Positions 1 to 7,726 of a stretch of 64,000 bases of DNA are shown here, in pieces. Source of the stretch: Deltaproteobacteria bacterium RIFCSPHIGHO2_01_FULL_43_49 (lineage in GTDB: Bacteria > UBA10199 > SPLOWO2-01-44-7); assembly GCA_001798075.1 (NCBI GenBank), contig MGRG01000014.1, positions 62,001 through 126,000 on the forward strand. Direction: 5' to 3'. The notes under the pieces were generated by a model. The model was given only the letters and a program-made list of their open reading frames with translations. It did no database searches and was not told where the DNA came from. The position numbers were made by a program, and so were the translations under genes. The first letter of the stretch is position 1; each line of letters begins with the position of its first letter.

Positions 1-7
1 CCAAGCC

Positions 8-1810
8 ATGAATTGGCTGAATGAAAGAAAATCGCTCGTGGAAGTGGGTTCGGCATATGATGCCCTCTTTGATGGAGTAGAAAAAGTCAATGAACATTCT
101 TTTGATGCTTTCGCAAAATCGGTCGGCTTGCCCAATACCTTCTGGTTAGCAACAACATCAACTTATGCCCATTCAGCAGGAAGAAATTTGTTGGGTGTTG
201 CAGGAGGAAAATTGGCGGATCCTTTCAGTAAGGTTGGGAATTGGCAAGCAGTTAAGGGAGCTGGCAGGGCCCTTACCGTAGATGCCTGGGGTAAGAGCAC
301 ATATTTTCAATTAGCTGCTTCCGCGCATTTAATGTTTGCAGGTGTTTTTAGAGGCCCCGATGAAATGATCGACAAATTTGGTGGCAAGCAATTGACAGGC
401 GGTAACAGAAAAGCAGCCTATTGGGGTTTGGCGGGTGCTGAAGTGGCAGGTGCCTTTTGGTTTTTAGACCAAGGATATTCTACGATGCTGACTGGGGAGA
501 AACTAGCATCAGGAGCACCCGTCAGAATTTCGCGTCTTTCACGTTTAAAATGGGCTGGATTGTGGTCAGTGTATAGCGCTTATTTTTATGCTCACGTAGA
601 TCAAAGAGAAAATTTGCGGCGACAAGGAAAGGACCCTGGGGTAGCCGATAATCCTTTGAATTGGTCTTGGGATGCGTATAATCCAAACCGTTTTGTCTCG
701 GATTGGTCTGCTAATGAATTGGGTGCTGCTCCATTTTGGGCGTTAGGTCCTAAAATGGCGCGTAGTCTAACAGACAAGGTTTTTGTCAAGTTGGGTTATT
801 TTAAAGAAACTGAATATACTAATGCCGATGGGAAAAAACTGGCAGTTAAGGAGGCTAACTTTTATCAAGAGCGCCTCCCATTCTCAACAGCCGAAAAGGC
901 AGCTCTCTTGACTCCGCAGGAAGGAACATTTTTAGCCGCGAGAACCTTAAGACAAGACATTTTTGGCATTAAGTTAACAAGACTTTTGGAAAGGTTTTGG
1001 ATCCGTTCCAAGTTTGTAGGTAGAGTTGGTTTTACCTCCATTAAAACTCCTTCGAGATGGTTTTATGTTCTCTTGCAGACGGCGTTAAATGTCCTTATTT
1101 CTTCGATGCCTCTCTCGCGTATTAATCAGATGGCACGGTCTATCACAGAAGATGACAAGTCTCGTAAGCCTGTGACATCGACCGATGCTTGTGAAGTTGC
1201 CAGTAGTTCAACAATTCGGGGTGTCAGTAATAGAGCGCTTATCAGTAATCTCTTGAATAATTTGGTTCTTGGGCCGGCTCGTTGGATGGGAGCTAATGTA
1301 TCCATTTATGGTTTTTATGCCCCCGGCATGGCGTTGAATGTCTATCCTTATAATAGTTGTAACGAGATCCCCAGTTCCTTCCATCAACTTGCCCTGCTGC
1401 ATTTGGAGCGCTATCGTGAGGCTACAAGTGAAGAGACTAAAATAAGAGAGAAGACCCTTTTTAAAATGTTTTTTGGATTGACCAACCCTGAAGATCAGAA
1501 AAAAGACATCGCCAAGTACACTCATCAGAGTTATCCTGAGGATGTGAGAACTTTGTTTGCACTGAAATCTGCCGGCTTGATGCCTAGTAATGACTTGCCA
1601 ACTGAACAAGAAGTTGCACAGGCAATCCAGGAAATAGGGATTCCGCAGTTGGCGACTATGTCCAAGGAAGAAATTGTGGGTACTATCTTATCTTTGAGCG
1701 ATGAGGAATTGGCTGAAGGGGCTATGCTCTCTCAACAGCCAGCCGGAAAAAGTCCTTTATTCGACGCAAGGAGTGATGATCCTTGGTTAGCCGACCCGTC
1801 CAAAGGCTAA
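8..1810 (+). CDS. Large hypothetical protein, probably 5'-truncated by the window edge
   Basis: I do not recognise this 600-residue protein. The frame is still open at the first base of the window, so the ATG at 8 may be internal and the gene may begin upstream. There is no signal peptide at this ATG. Two stretches are hydrophobic enough to be membrane-associated: around residues 135-155 (YWGLAGAEVAGAFWFLDQG) and 355-375 (WFYVLLQTALNVLISSMPL). The middle is rich in aromatic and Arg/Lys residues; the last 100 residues are acidic and helix-forming. Its stop codon overlaps the 3' end of the convergent lipoprotein gene by 4 bp. It is a real gene by its length and by codon use like its neighbours. 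Function unknown. Confidence 0.75.
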   Translation: MNWLNERKSLVEVGSAYDALFDGVEKVNEHSFDAFAKSVGLPNTFWLATTSTYAHSAGRNLLGVAGGKLADPFSKVGNWQAVKGAGRALTVDAWGKSTYFQLAASAHLMFAGVFRGPDEMIDKFGGKQLTGGNRKAAYWGLAGAEVAGAFWFLDQGYSTMLTGEKLASGAPVRISRLSRLKWAGLWSVYSAYFYAHVDQRENLRRQGKDPGVADNPLNWSWDAYNPNRFVSDWSANELGAAPFWALGPKMARSLTDKVFVKLGYFKETEYTNADGKKLAVKEANFYQERLPFSTAEKAALLTPQEGTFLAARTLRQDIFGIKLTRLLERFWIRSKFVGRVGFTSIKTPSRWFYVLLQTALNVLISSMPLSRINQMARSITEDDKSRKPVTSTDACEVASSSTIRGVSNRALISNLLNNLVLGPARWMGANVSIYGFYAPGMALNVYPYNSCNEIPSSFHQLALLHLERYREATSEETKIREKTLFKMFFGLTNPEDQKKDIAKYTHQSYPEDVRTLFALKSAGLMPSNDLPTEQEVAQAIQEIGIPQLATMSKEEIVGTILSLSDEELAEGAMLSQQPAGKSPLFDARSDDPWLADPSKG

Positions 1811-2361
1811 TTTCCGTTATTTTGCTGCTGTCCTTGAAGAAATTGGTTCATTCCCTCTTGGGTGACCACACTCAAATTAATCAGCGTTCCATGCTGTTCG
1901 TCATCTTTCACGAAAGTAAGAGAGCCGATTAGATTTCCCTTGTTGGCTTGGATTGAACCGAGATTCGCCATTGAGTTGTCAAACACAGTGACCTGCCAAC
2001 CATTTCCAGGCAATGCCTGCTGATACCAGGCAACGGTTGTTTGCACATCATCTTTGGAAAAGAGAGAAACCATTGGAGGGTTTGTTGCAAACATGGTGAC
2101 TTTCGCGTTTTTGTAGATCGGGAGATCTTTTGGAAAGGAATCCGGAATTTTCAAATCCTCACCGGCAACGACCTGTTCCCCCGTTTTTTGATCGGTCATG
2201 GTTACTGTTTGTTGGTCGGCGCTTTGCTTGTATTCAACCCCATCTTGAATAACCGTTTTTCCAAATAATCTATCTTTGACTTTAGTGACGTAAGAACAGC
2301 TGGTTATCAGCGCGATACCGCCAACCAAGCTTAAAGCAAAACCGACGAGTCGTTTTTTCAT
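1807..2361 (-). CDS. Putative lipoprotein of unknown function
   Basis: A 184-residue protein with a short basic N-terminus, a hydrophobic stretch and a lipobox-like ITSC, so it is predicted to be cleaved before Cys22 and lipid-anchored. The mature part carries a region (PIYKNAKVTMF...VAWYQQALPGNGWQ) resembling the small alpha/beta domain found in many deltaproteobacterial lipoproteins, where a residue pair YY/WY and NGW recur; no function is assigned to it. GGAG lies 7 nt before the ATG. It follows the peptide-binding protein gene by 12 nt on the same strand, so the two are probably cotranscribed. The C-terminus is Gln/Asn rich. Confidence 0.8.
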   Translation of the reverse strand: MKKRLVGFALSLVGGIALITSCSYVTKVKDRLFGKTVIQDGVEYKQSADQQTVTMTDQKTGEQVVAGEDLKIPDSFPKDLPIYKNAKVTMFATNPPMVSLFSKDDVQTTVAWYQQALPGNGWQVTVFDNSMANLGSIQANKGNLIGSLTFVKDDEQHGTLINLSVVTQEGMNQFLQGQQQNNGN

Positions 2362-2373
2362 ATGTTTCTCCTT

Positions 2374-3945
2374 TTATTTTAGGGATACCACATCCCTTAG
2401 TGGATGGGCATCAATCAAGTTAGGATAGTAACCTTTGACATAGGGTTGGATAAGATACGTTTTTGACTTCACAAGGACTGGAATCACCGGCGCCTCTTCT
2501 AAAAGGATTGCTTCAGCTTGTTTAAAGAGGTCGGCACGTTTTGTCAAATCAAGCGTTGCCTGTGCTTCTTTCACCAAAGCATCGTAGGTTTTGTTGGCCC
2601 AGCCGGTGTAGTTTTGCCGATTGTCGGATGTGAAGAGTTCCAAAAAAGTATTGGGATCCAAATAATCTCCGGTCCATCCCCCCCAAGAGATTTCAAAATT
2701 TTTTGATTTTCTCCTTTTCAAATAGATATCCCACTCTTCACCCACCAGGTGGCCTTCAATTCCCAAATTTTGTTGCCACATAATCTTTGCCGCTTGAGCA
2801 ACCAGCAGTCGATCGGAGGCATTGTTATAGTGAATATGCAGAGTAGGAAAGTGTCTCTCTTCACCAAAGCCCGCCTCTGCAAAAAGCCTTTTTGCCTTCT
2901 CCGGATCAAACGTTTGTCCCGGGGATGGGTTTTGATAATGAGGCATAATATTGGGAGGAACAAAAAATCCATAGGGAAGGTCACCGCGTTGCAATGCTTT
3001 TTCTGTAATCTCTTGACGGTTTAAAGAAAGGGCCAGGGCTTGTCGCAACTCTTTTTTGTCCAGGCCCGGTCTTTTACAATTAATGATAAAATATTCGGTG
3101 CGCAAAACCGGGGCTGCATGAAAATCGCTCCTAAATTTTAAAAGGGGGACTTGCGGAGGCGGCACCTCCACTAAGATATCAATGCCGGTTGCATCATAGT
3201 ATTTGAGGGCCGTTGCAAAGTTTTCGAAGGGACGCCACTGGACGCCGGCAAGTTTGACCTCTTTTCTTCCCCAATAATATTCGTTAGGGAGGAGGAGAAT
3301 TCCTTCCTTGGGATCTTTCGATTGAAATTTAAAGGGACCATTGCTGACCAGATGAGGTTCCTCATTATCAAGTCGGATAGGGACCAATGCCGAAAAGGCG
3401 GTCAAGTTGAGGAAATAAGGGACAGGTCTTTCGAGGGTTACTTCAAAAGTGTAGGGATCAACAACCCGCATCCCTATTTGGTTTGGGTCTTTTAATTCTC
3501 CTTTTGCATAACTTTCTGCCCCTTTCAGATAAAATAATTGAAAAGCATATAAAGAATTAGTCTTTGGGTTTAAAAGACGTTCCCAACCATTCCAAAAATC
3601 TTGGGCGGTGACCGGTTTTCCATCACTCCATTTCGCATCCTGTCTCAAATAAAAAACATAGTGTGTTCCGTCGGAAGAGACCTGCCATCTTTGCGCACCA
3701 CCGGGGAGAGACTCAAGTGTTTGGTGGTTATAGCGTGTCAGTCCTTCAAAGATCGATTGCAAAATTTGGAATTCGCGCCCCCCTGTGAAGTGGGCAGGGT
3801 CAAGGGTTGTCGGTTCACTTTCAATGTGCATGCGCAGGATAGATTGTTTTGGAGTTCCCTTATAGAAAAAGACGAAGAGGGTGACACCCAGTGCGGAAAC
3901 GAAGAGTACAACCCAAAACCATTTTAGGCGTAAAAGAGTTTCCAT
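2374..3945 (-). CDS. OppA/DppA-type peptide ABC transporter substrate-binding protein
   Basis: A 523-residue extracellular solute-binding protein, family 5 (SBP_bac_5). Recognisable family features in order: EPTTLDPAH near the start, IFEGLTRYN, the YVFYLRQDAKWSDGKPVTAQDF signature near residue 110, and the WGGWTGDYLDPNTF segment near 425. It would bind oligopeptides for import. Instead of a lipobox it has one hydrophobic N-terminal segment (WFWVVLFVSALGVTLFVFF) with no obvious cleavage site, so it may stay anchored in the inner membrane. No permease or ATPase genes lie nearby, so it must work with a transporter encoded elsewhere. Downstream is the lipoprotein gene, upstream two putative peptidase genes, which suggests a peptide-scavenging group (inference). 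Confidence 0.93.
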   Translation of the reverse strand: METLLRLKWFWVVLFVSALGVTLFVFFYKGTPKQSILRMHIESEPTTLDPAHFTGGREFQILQSIFEGLTRYNHQTLESLPGGAQRWQVSSDGTHYVFYLRQDAKWSDGKPVTAQDFWNGWERLLNPKTNSLYAFQLFYLKGAESYAKGELKDPNQIGMRVVDPYTFEVTLERPVPYFLNLTAFSALVPIRLDNEEPHLVSNGPFKFQSKDPKEGILLLPNEYYWGRKEVKLAGVQWRPFENFATALKYYDATGIDILVEVPPPQVPLLKFRSDFHAAPVLRTEYFIINCKRPGLDKKELRQALALSLNRQEITEKALQRGDLPYGFFVPPNIMPHYQNPSPGQTFDPEKAKRLFAEAGFGEERHFPTLHIHYNNASDRLLVAQAAKIMWQQNLGIEGHLVGEEWDIYLKRRKSKNFEISWGGWTGDYLDPNTFLELFTSDNRQNYTGWANKTYDALVKEAQATLDLTKRADLFKQAEAILLEEAPVIPVLVKSKTYLIQPYVKGYYPNLIDAHPLRDVVSLK

Positions 3946-4028
3946 TTGTTATCCGGTTTGGTGACCAAGGCAATGAAGGCTAACAGAAGGAGCGATAAAA
4001 ATAAAGGGGATAGAATAATAAATAACAT

Positions 4029-4070
4029 AGGGGCTGGTGAAAAAGTCGCGCGACTTTTTCACCAGCCCCT
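4029..4070. repeat. 42-bp perfect palindrome between two minus-strand genes
   Basis: AGGGGCTGGTGAAAAAGTCG, a central CG, then its exact reverse complement. The arms match without a single mismatch and there is no unpaired loop in the DNA. It lies between the metallopeptidase stop and the binding-protein start. In RNA it would form a strong hairpin and could act as an attenuator, but no T-tract follows on the minus strand. It may belong to the palindromic repeat families seen elsewhere in the window. Confidence 0.85.
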
Positions 4071-4081
4071 TTAGTGAAAAA

Positions 4082-5950
4082 CTAGCTTTGATTTCCAAAA
4101 TCAACTTGGTAATCAAACAACGTTGAGGGTACTTTGGACAACGTGTCACGCACTTTATCCAAGTGCAGATGCTTGAGCCCTTCGCCCGATGTATATTTCA
4201 TGAAGAAAGCCTCCACTGCTTTGGGGTTTGCCTCGAGGTAGATCTTTCCGACATCGGCGTATAATGCTTTGAGAGCCTCTGGCATTTTGTCATAATTGAT
4301 ACGAAACTTATCCTCTCGATACGCCAAGGCTCCTCTCTCTGTTAAATATCCAACGGTAATAGCAGCCAGTTGAACATAAGCGCTTTTGCTTTCATAAAAT
4401 TTCTCGCCTTTGGGAGCGGCACGTCTAATATGGCCAAAACACCACATGAGCAGGCCCGCATAGACATCATTTCTCTTGTTTGGATCGGCGAGACCCAGTC
4501 TTTCCAGTTCTGGCTGCAGCGCAACCGCTCCGATCTCTGCCTTCAATTCTTCAAGTTTAAAAAGGACACTCCCTAGTTTGTCTTGATAATCTTTCATTTG
4601 GGGGCTCAAATTGTGGGCGATTTCGTGATAGACCATTGTGTCAGCAATAGCATCGGTGTTGAGATGAGCCATTAGATTGCGTGAAAAAATTTCTCCAAAT
4701 TTATCTCGTAAATTTTTATTGTACCCCAGTTTTGTCTTATTCATGTAGGCCATGGCTCGTGTTTTACATTCCGCCTTGCCATCTTCGCCACACCAGTTGG
4801 GTAGTGTCTGAGCGGCAGCGGTTCCGGTGACGGATCCTTTGGCATCTCCTGAATCCATAACCACATTCATAAATTCAGGTGTTTCAATCTGCACCTTTCT
4901 TGTCTTGTAGCCTTCAATGAGGCTTCCCAGATAATTTTCTAATGCCTGTTTTTGGTTCATGACACCCACCATTGCCTTTTCAGCCTCTAGGTCTTTGATC
5001 CCTAAAACCATGTGAAAGAGGGCTTTCATGTGGCAGGTATTTTCTCTAGAGGGTTCATCAGGCCCAATCCTCAAGAAAAATTTAGATTTTTTGGCGGCAA
5101 TCCAGCGTTGATCCGATTTGGAATAAGGAAACGGTTTTTTGCTAAGGAGTGCCTCAGCGACCGCTTTCATATAATTCGCTAAATCCTTTTCATTAGCTGC
5201 AACGGCAAGCATTGCGGCATTGTTCAGTTGTGCTGCGGCCTTTGAAAGGAGTTGTTTGAATTCGGGCACATCGGCAAAGGGAAGTGCTTTGAGTTTTCCT
5301 CTATTATCGCGGATAACGGCACTGAATGGATTGGTGAGGGCTCCTTTGATATCTTCATCACAGTTGACCCCTGACGGGTAAAGGGGGGTTGCATAAACTG
5401 GGAGCGTGGCCGCTGGTGTGCAGAAAGGGTTTTCGTTGTCTTCGCACCAAACCGAATGATAGCGGCGATAAAATTCCTTATCTTCTTCGGTTCCTCTTTG
5501 TTCAATCTCGTTTTGATGGCGCGTTGAGCCCATTTGCGCTTGAAAAAGTTCATCCATGATTGCACCCGCCTTCAATATGGCTCTGACCATATCTTTTTGT
5601 GCTGGAGTTAAATGATAATCATCGAGATTGGTTTTAATAGTGACCATTGTTGTTCTAGCAAGTTCCCTTTTAACCGCTTCTTGTCTTTTTAGTTCTATTT
5701 TGTCTTTGATTTGATCTATTTTTGTTTGGAGCTCTGGCGAGATTTTCCAAAGACTATTTCCTTGTCGATCTTCCCGTTTGATTCCATATTTTAAGAGGTT
5801 CTCTTCAGAAATTCTCAACTCAACTGGATCAATCACGTTGGGATTTGTTGCATCTTGAACCCACTCAAAGCCTTCTCCATCAGCCTTTGCTAATGCATTG
5901 AATTGTTCTCGATAGTGGGTTAAACTGGTTGGCGATTTTGATTCAGCCAT
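4082..5950 (-). CDS. Gluzincin-type zinc metallopeptidase, M49 (dipeptidyl peptidase III)-like
   Basis: The chosen start is the ATG at 5950 because GGAGG lies 5 nt upstream; the longer ORF start at 5995 would add a hydrophobic leader read through the Shine-Dalgarno. The 622-residue product has HEIAH near residue 439 followed by EELKAE near 466, which fits the HExxH plus EExxAE zinc-binding layout of M49 peptidases. True DPP III has HExxGH, one residue longer, and a wider gap to the second motif, so this is either a divergent M49 or another gluzincin family. No signal peptide, so cytoplasmic. It is divergent from the C39-like gene with only 31 bp between start codons. Its likely task is peptide trimming. 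Confidence 0.75.
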   Translation of the reverse strand: MAESKSPTSLTHYREQFNALAKADGEGFEWVQDATNPNVIDPVELRISEENLLKYGIKREDRQGNSLWKISPELQTKIDQIKDKIELKRQEAVKRELARTTMVTIKTNLDDYHLTPAQKDMVRAILKAGAIMDELFQAQMGSTRHQNEIEQRGTEEDKEFYRRYHSVWCEDNENPFCTPAATLPVYATPLYPSGVNCDEDIKGALTNPFSAVIRDNRGKLKALPFADVPEFKQLLSKAAAQLNNAAMLAVAANEKDLANYMKAVAEALLSKKPFPYSKSDQRWIAAKKSKFFLRIGPDEPSRENTCHMKALFHMVLGIKDLEAEKAMVGVMNQKQALENYLGSLIEGYKTRKVQIETPEFMNVVMDSGDAKGSVTGTAAAQTLPNWCGEDGKAECKTRAMAYMNKTKLGYNKNLRDKFGEIFSRNLMAHLNTDAIADTMVYHEIAHNLSPQMKDYQDKLGSVLFKLEELKAEIGAVALQPELERLGLADPNKRNDVYAGLLMWCFGHIRRAAPKGEKFYESKSAYVQLAAITVGYLTERGALAYREDKFRINYDKMPEALKALYADVGKIYLEANPKAVEAFFMKYTSGEGLKHLHLDKVRDTLSKVPSTLFDYQVDFGNQS

Positions 5951-5981
5951 GGTGACCTCCTGAAATAAAAGGGTGAGTAAG

Positions 5982-6644
5982 ATGAAAAAAAACATTCCAT
6001 TTGTTGTGAATCACTCGGACGGTACATACTGTTTTCAAGCCGCTTTGGCAATGATTCTTCAATTTTTCACCGATAAAAAATACTCGTTTGAAGAATTGAA
6101 CAAACTGTCTCAAAAGCTGACAGGCAAATGGACGTGGCCAACCGCTTCACTCCTTTGGCTTTTGGATCATGGCTATGAAATCAAACTGATCGAGACTTTT
6201 AGTTACGAAGAGTTTGGCAAAAAAGGGAAAGATTACCTGATCAAGGCCTATGGTTTGGAAGTAGCCAATGCGCAGGAGGCCAATAGCGATTTGCCAAGAG
6301 AACAAAAATTGGCATTGGAGTTTTCGAAAAAGGGGTGTGTGGAAAACAGAATTCCAGATTGGAATGATTTAAAGGAATTATTTAATGAAGGTTATCTAAT
6401 CATTTGTAATATAAATGCTTGTAGTCTTTATAGAAAGGAAGGTTATTCCGGTCATTTTGTCGTTCCCACTTCGATTGCAGAGGATGACATTATCATTCAC
6501 GACCCAGGCCTTCCACCCCATCCTTCATTTAAGGTCAAAAGAGAGGTTTTTGAAAAGGGGTGGGGCTATCCCAATGACAGAGCTAAAAATATCCTAGCCA
6601 TCCGCAAAAAGGGGACGTTCCCCTCGGAGGGGAACGTCCCCTAA
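5982..6644 (+). CDS. C39-like cysteine peptidase family protein
   Basis: A 220-residue protein from the ATG at 5982 (the ORF track starts three codons earlier at a GTG). It opens with NHSDGTYCFQAALAMIL, matching the active-site region of peptidase C39-like proteins with catalytic Cys near residue 17. GHFVVPTSI carries the candidate catalytic His near 157 and IHDPG the Asp. It probably cleaves or binds peptides in the cytoplasm. The last eight or so residues (GTFPSEGNVP) are encoded by a copy of the GGGGACGTTCCCC palindrome, so the original C-terminus was probably altered by repeat insertion. Divergent with the M49-like peptidase gene. Confidence 0.8.
   Translation: MKKNIPFVVNHSDGTYCFQAALAMILQFFTDKKYSFEELNKLSQKLTGKWTWPTASLLWLLDHGYEIKLIETFSYEEFGKKGKDYLIKAYGLEVANAQEANSDLPREQKLALEFSKKGCVENRIPDWNDLKELFNEGYLIICNINACSLYRKEGYSGHFVVPTSIAEDDIIIHDPGLPPHPSFKVKREVFEKGWGYPNDRAKNILAIRKKGTFPSEGNVP
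6611..6641. repeat. REP family 1, short form
   Basis: GGGGACGTTCCCC, loop TCGGA, GGGGAACGTCCCC. It lies inside the last codons of the C39-like gene. The same arms occur at 10777, 35671 and 44031. In RNA it is a very stable hairpin, which may also help end transcription before the HU gene. Confidence 0.9.
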
Positions 6645-6665
6645 GTGATTGAAAAAATTTAAGTC

Positions 6666-6694
6666 TTGACTCTCTAACCTTTGGGCGCTAAATT
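6666..6694 (+). promoter_or_regulatory. Sigma70-type promoter for the HU gene
   Basis: TTGACT, 17 bp, TAAATT. The start site would lie near 6701, giving a leader of about 56 nt ending in a strong Shine-Dalgarno (AAGGGGGG, 7 nt before the ATG). Confidence 0.6.
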
Positions 6695-6756
6695 TACTAA
6701 TAAATTCAGTGATTTGCTTGGCCTAATCCACAAGGGTTTTAAAGGGGGGTTTCAAT

Positions 6757-7053
6757 ATGAATAAATCGGAGCTAGTCGAGAAAGTATCGCAAAAGGTTAA
6801 TTTAACAAAGAAAAAGGCAGAGGATGTCGTTAATTTGATTTTTGATGCGATGGTTCAGGCAATGGTCAGGGGAGATCGTGTGGAAATTCGAGGACTTGGA
6901 AGTTTTGTGGTCAAAACTTATGGGGCTTATCGAGGCAGAAACCCTAGAACAGGTCAATCCATTCAAGTGAAACCGAAAAAACTTCCCTTTTTCAAGGTAG
7001 GTAAAGAGTTAAAAAAGCGTGTCGATCAGGGAGACAATAATCCCTCTTCCTAA
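6757..7053 (+). CDS. HU/IHF family nucleoid DNA-binding protein
   Basis: A 98-residue histone-like protein. The family core is plain: MNKSELVEKVSQK start, GLGSF turn, the DNA-contacting arm with GRNPRTG, and the C-terminal KPKKLPFFKVGKELKKRV. The wording PFFK.GKELK is closer to IHF beta and deltaproteobacterial HU than to E. coli HU, so I give no symbol. It acts as a dimer that bends DNA. It has its own promoter and a strong ribosome site, while dprA follows after 13 nt and may be partly cotranscribed. Confidence 0.95.
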   Translation: MNKSELVEKVSQKVNLTKKKAEDVVNLIFDAMVQAMVRGDRVEIRGLGSFVVKTYGAYRGRNPRTGQSIQVKPKKLPFFKVGKELKKRVDQGDNNPSS

Positions 7054-7066
7054 ATTCTTTTTGTCT

Positions 7067-7726
7067 ATGAATTTCTCCAAATCAGGCCATCAATTGATTC
7101 GACGCAGTAGTGCCGAGTACCCTCCGATTTTAAAAGAAATTTATGATCCTCCAGCCCTTTTGTTTGTCAAAGGAAATTGGCGTCCTTGGGAGGAAAGGCC
7201 GTGGGTGGCTGTGGTGGGGGCAAGAAAAGCGACAGAGTTTGGTAAAAAAATCACAAAGGAGATTGTTACCGAGCTGTGCAAAAGAGGGGTGGGCATTGTG
7301 AGTGGACTGGCCTATGGGATTGATGCCTCTGCTCACAAGGCTGCCGTAGAAGCCGGTGGCGTCACGTGGGGTGTTTTGGGGAGCGGGATTGATGTTGTTT
7401 ATCCCAAACGCCATTCCCAGTTGGCTGAAGAGATGACAATCAATGGGGGTACTCTTTCTGAATTTCCTCTCGGTACTTCTCCTGAACCATGGCATTTTCC
7501 CCAACGCAATCGGATCATCAGTGGGCTTTCACAAGCGGTGATTATCGTGCAAGCCAATTTTAAAAGTGGTTCATTAATTACGGCACATTTTGCATTGGAG
7601 CAGGGAAGAGACGTTTTTGTGGTACCACCTCCTGATGATCATGTGGCGTATGAGGGAAACAAAAAACTTTTGGAAGAAGGGGCAACACCTTTGGAGAGTG
7701 GAGAACAGATATGCCAAAGTCTTTAG
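7067..7726 (+). CDS. dprA: DNA processing protein DprA
   Basis: A DprA/Smf Rossmann-fold protein that loads RecA on incoming single-stranded DNA during transformation. Family motifs: VGARKATEFG, VSGLAYGIDASAH, GSGIDVVYPKRH, GGTLSEFPLG and FPQRNRIISGLS. I use the ATG at 7067 (219 residues); the ORF-track GTG at 7019 lies inside the HU gene. The protein is shorter than many DprAs: the N-terminal SAM domain and the C-terminal winged helix (DML1) are both missing, leaving little more than the catalytic-like core. No clear Shine-Dalgarno. Its last 16 bp overlap the topA start, so the two are translationally coupled, matching the common dprA-topA gene order. Confidence 0.92.
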   Translation: MNFSKSGHQLIRRSSAEYPPILKEIYDPPALLFVKGNWRPWEERPWVAVVGARKATEFGKKITKEIVTELCKRGVGIVSGLAYGIDASAHKAAVEAGGVTWGVLGSGIDVVYPKRHSQLAEEMTINGGTLSEFPLGTSPEPWHFPQRNRIISGLSQAVIIVQANFKSGSLITAHFALEQGRDVFVVPPPDDHVAYEGNKKLLEEGATPLESGEQICQSL

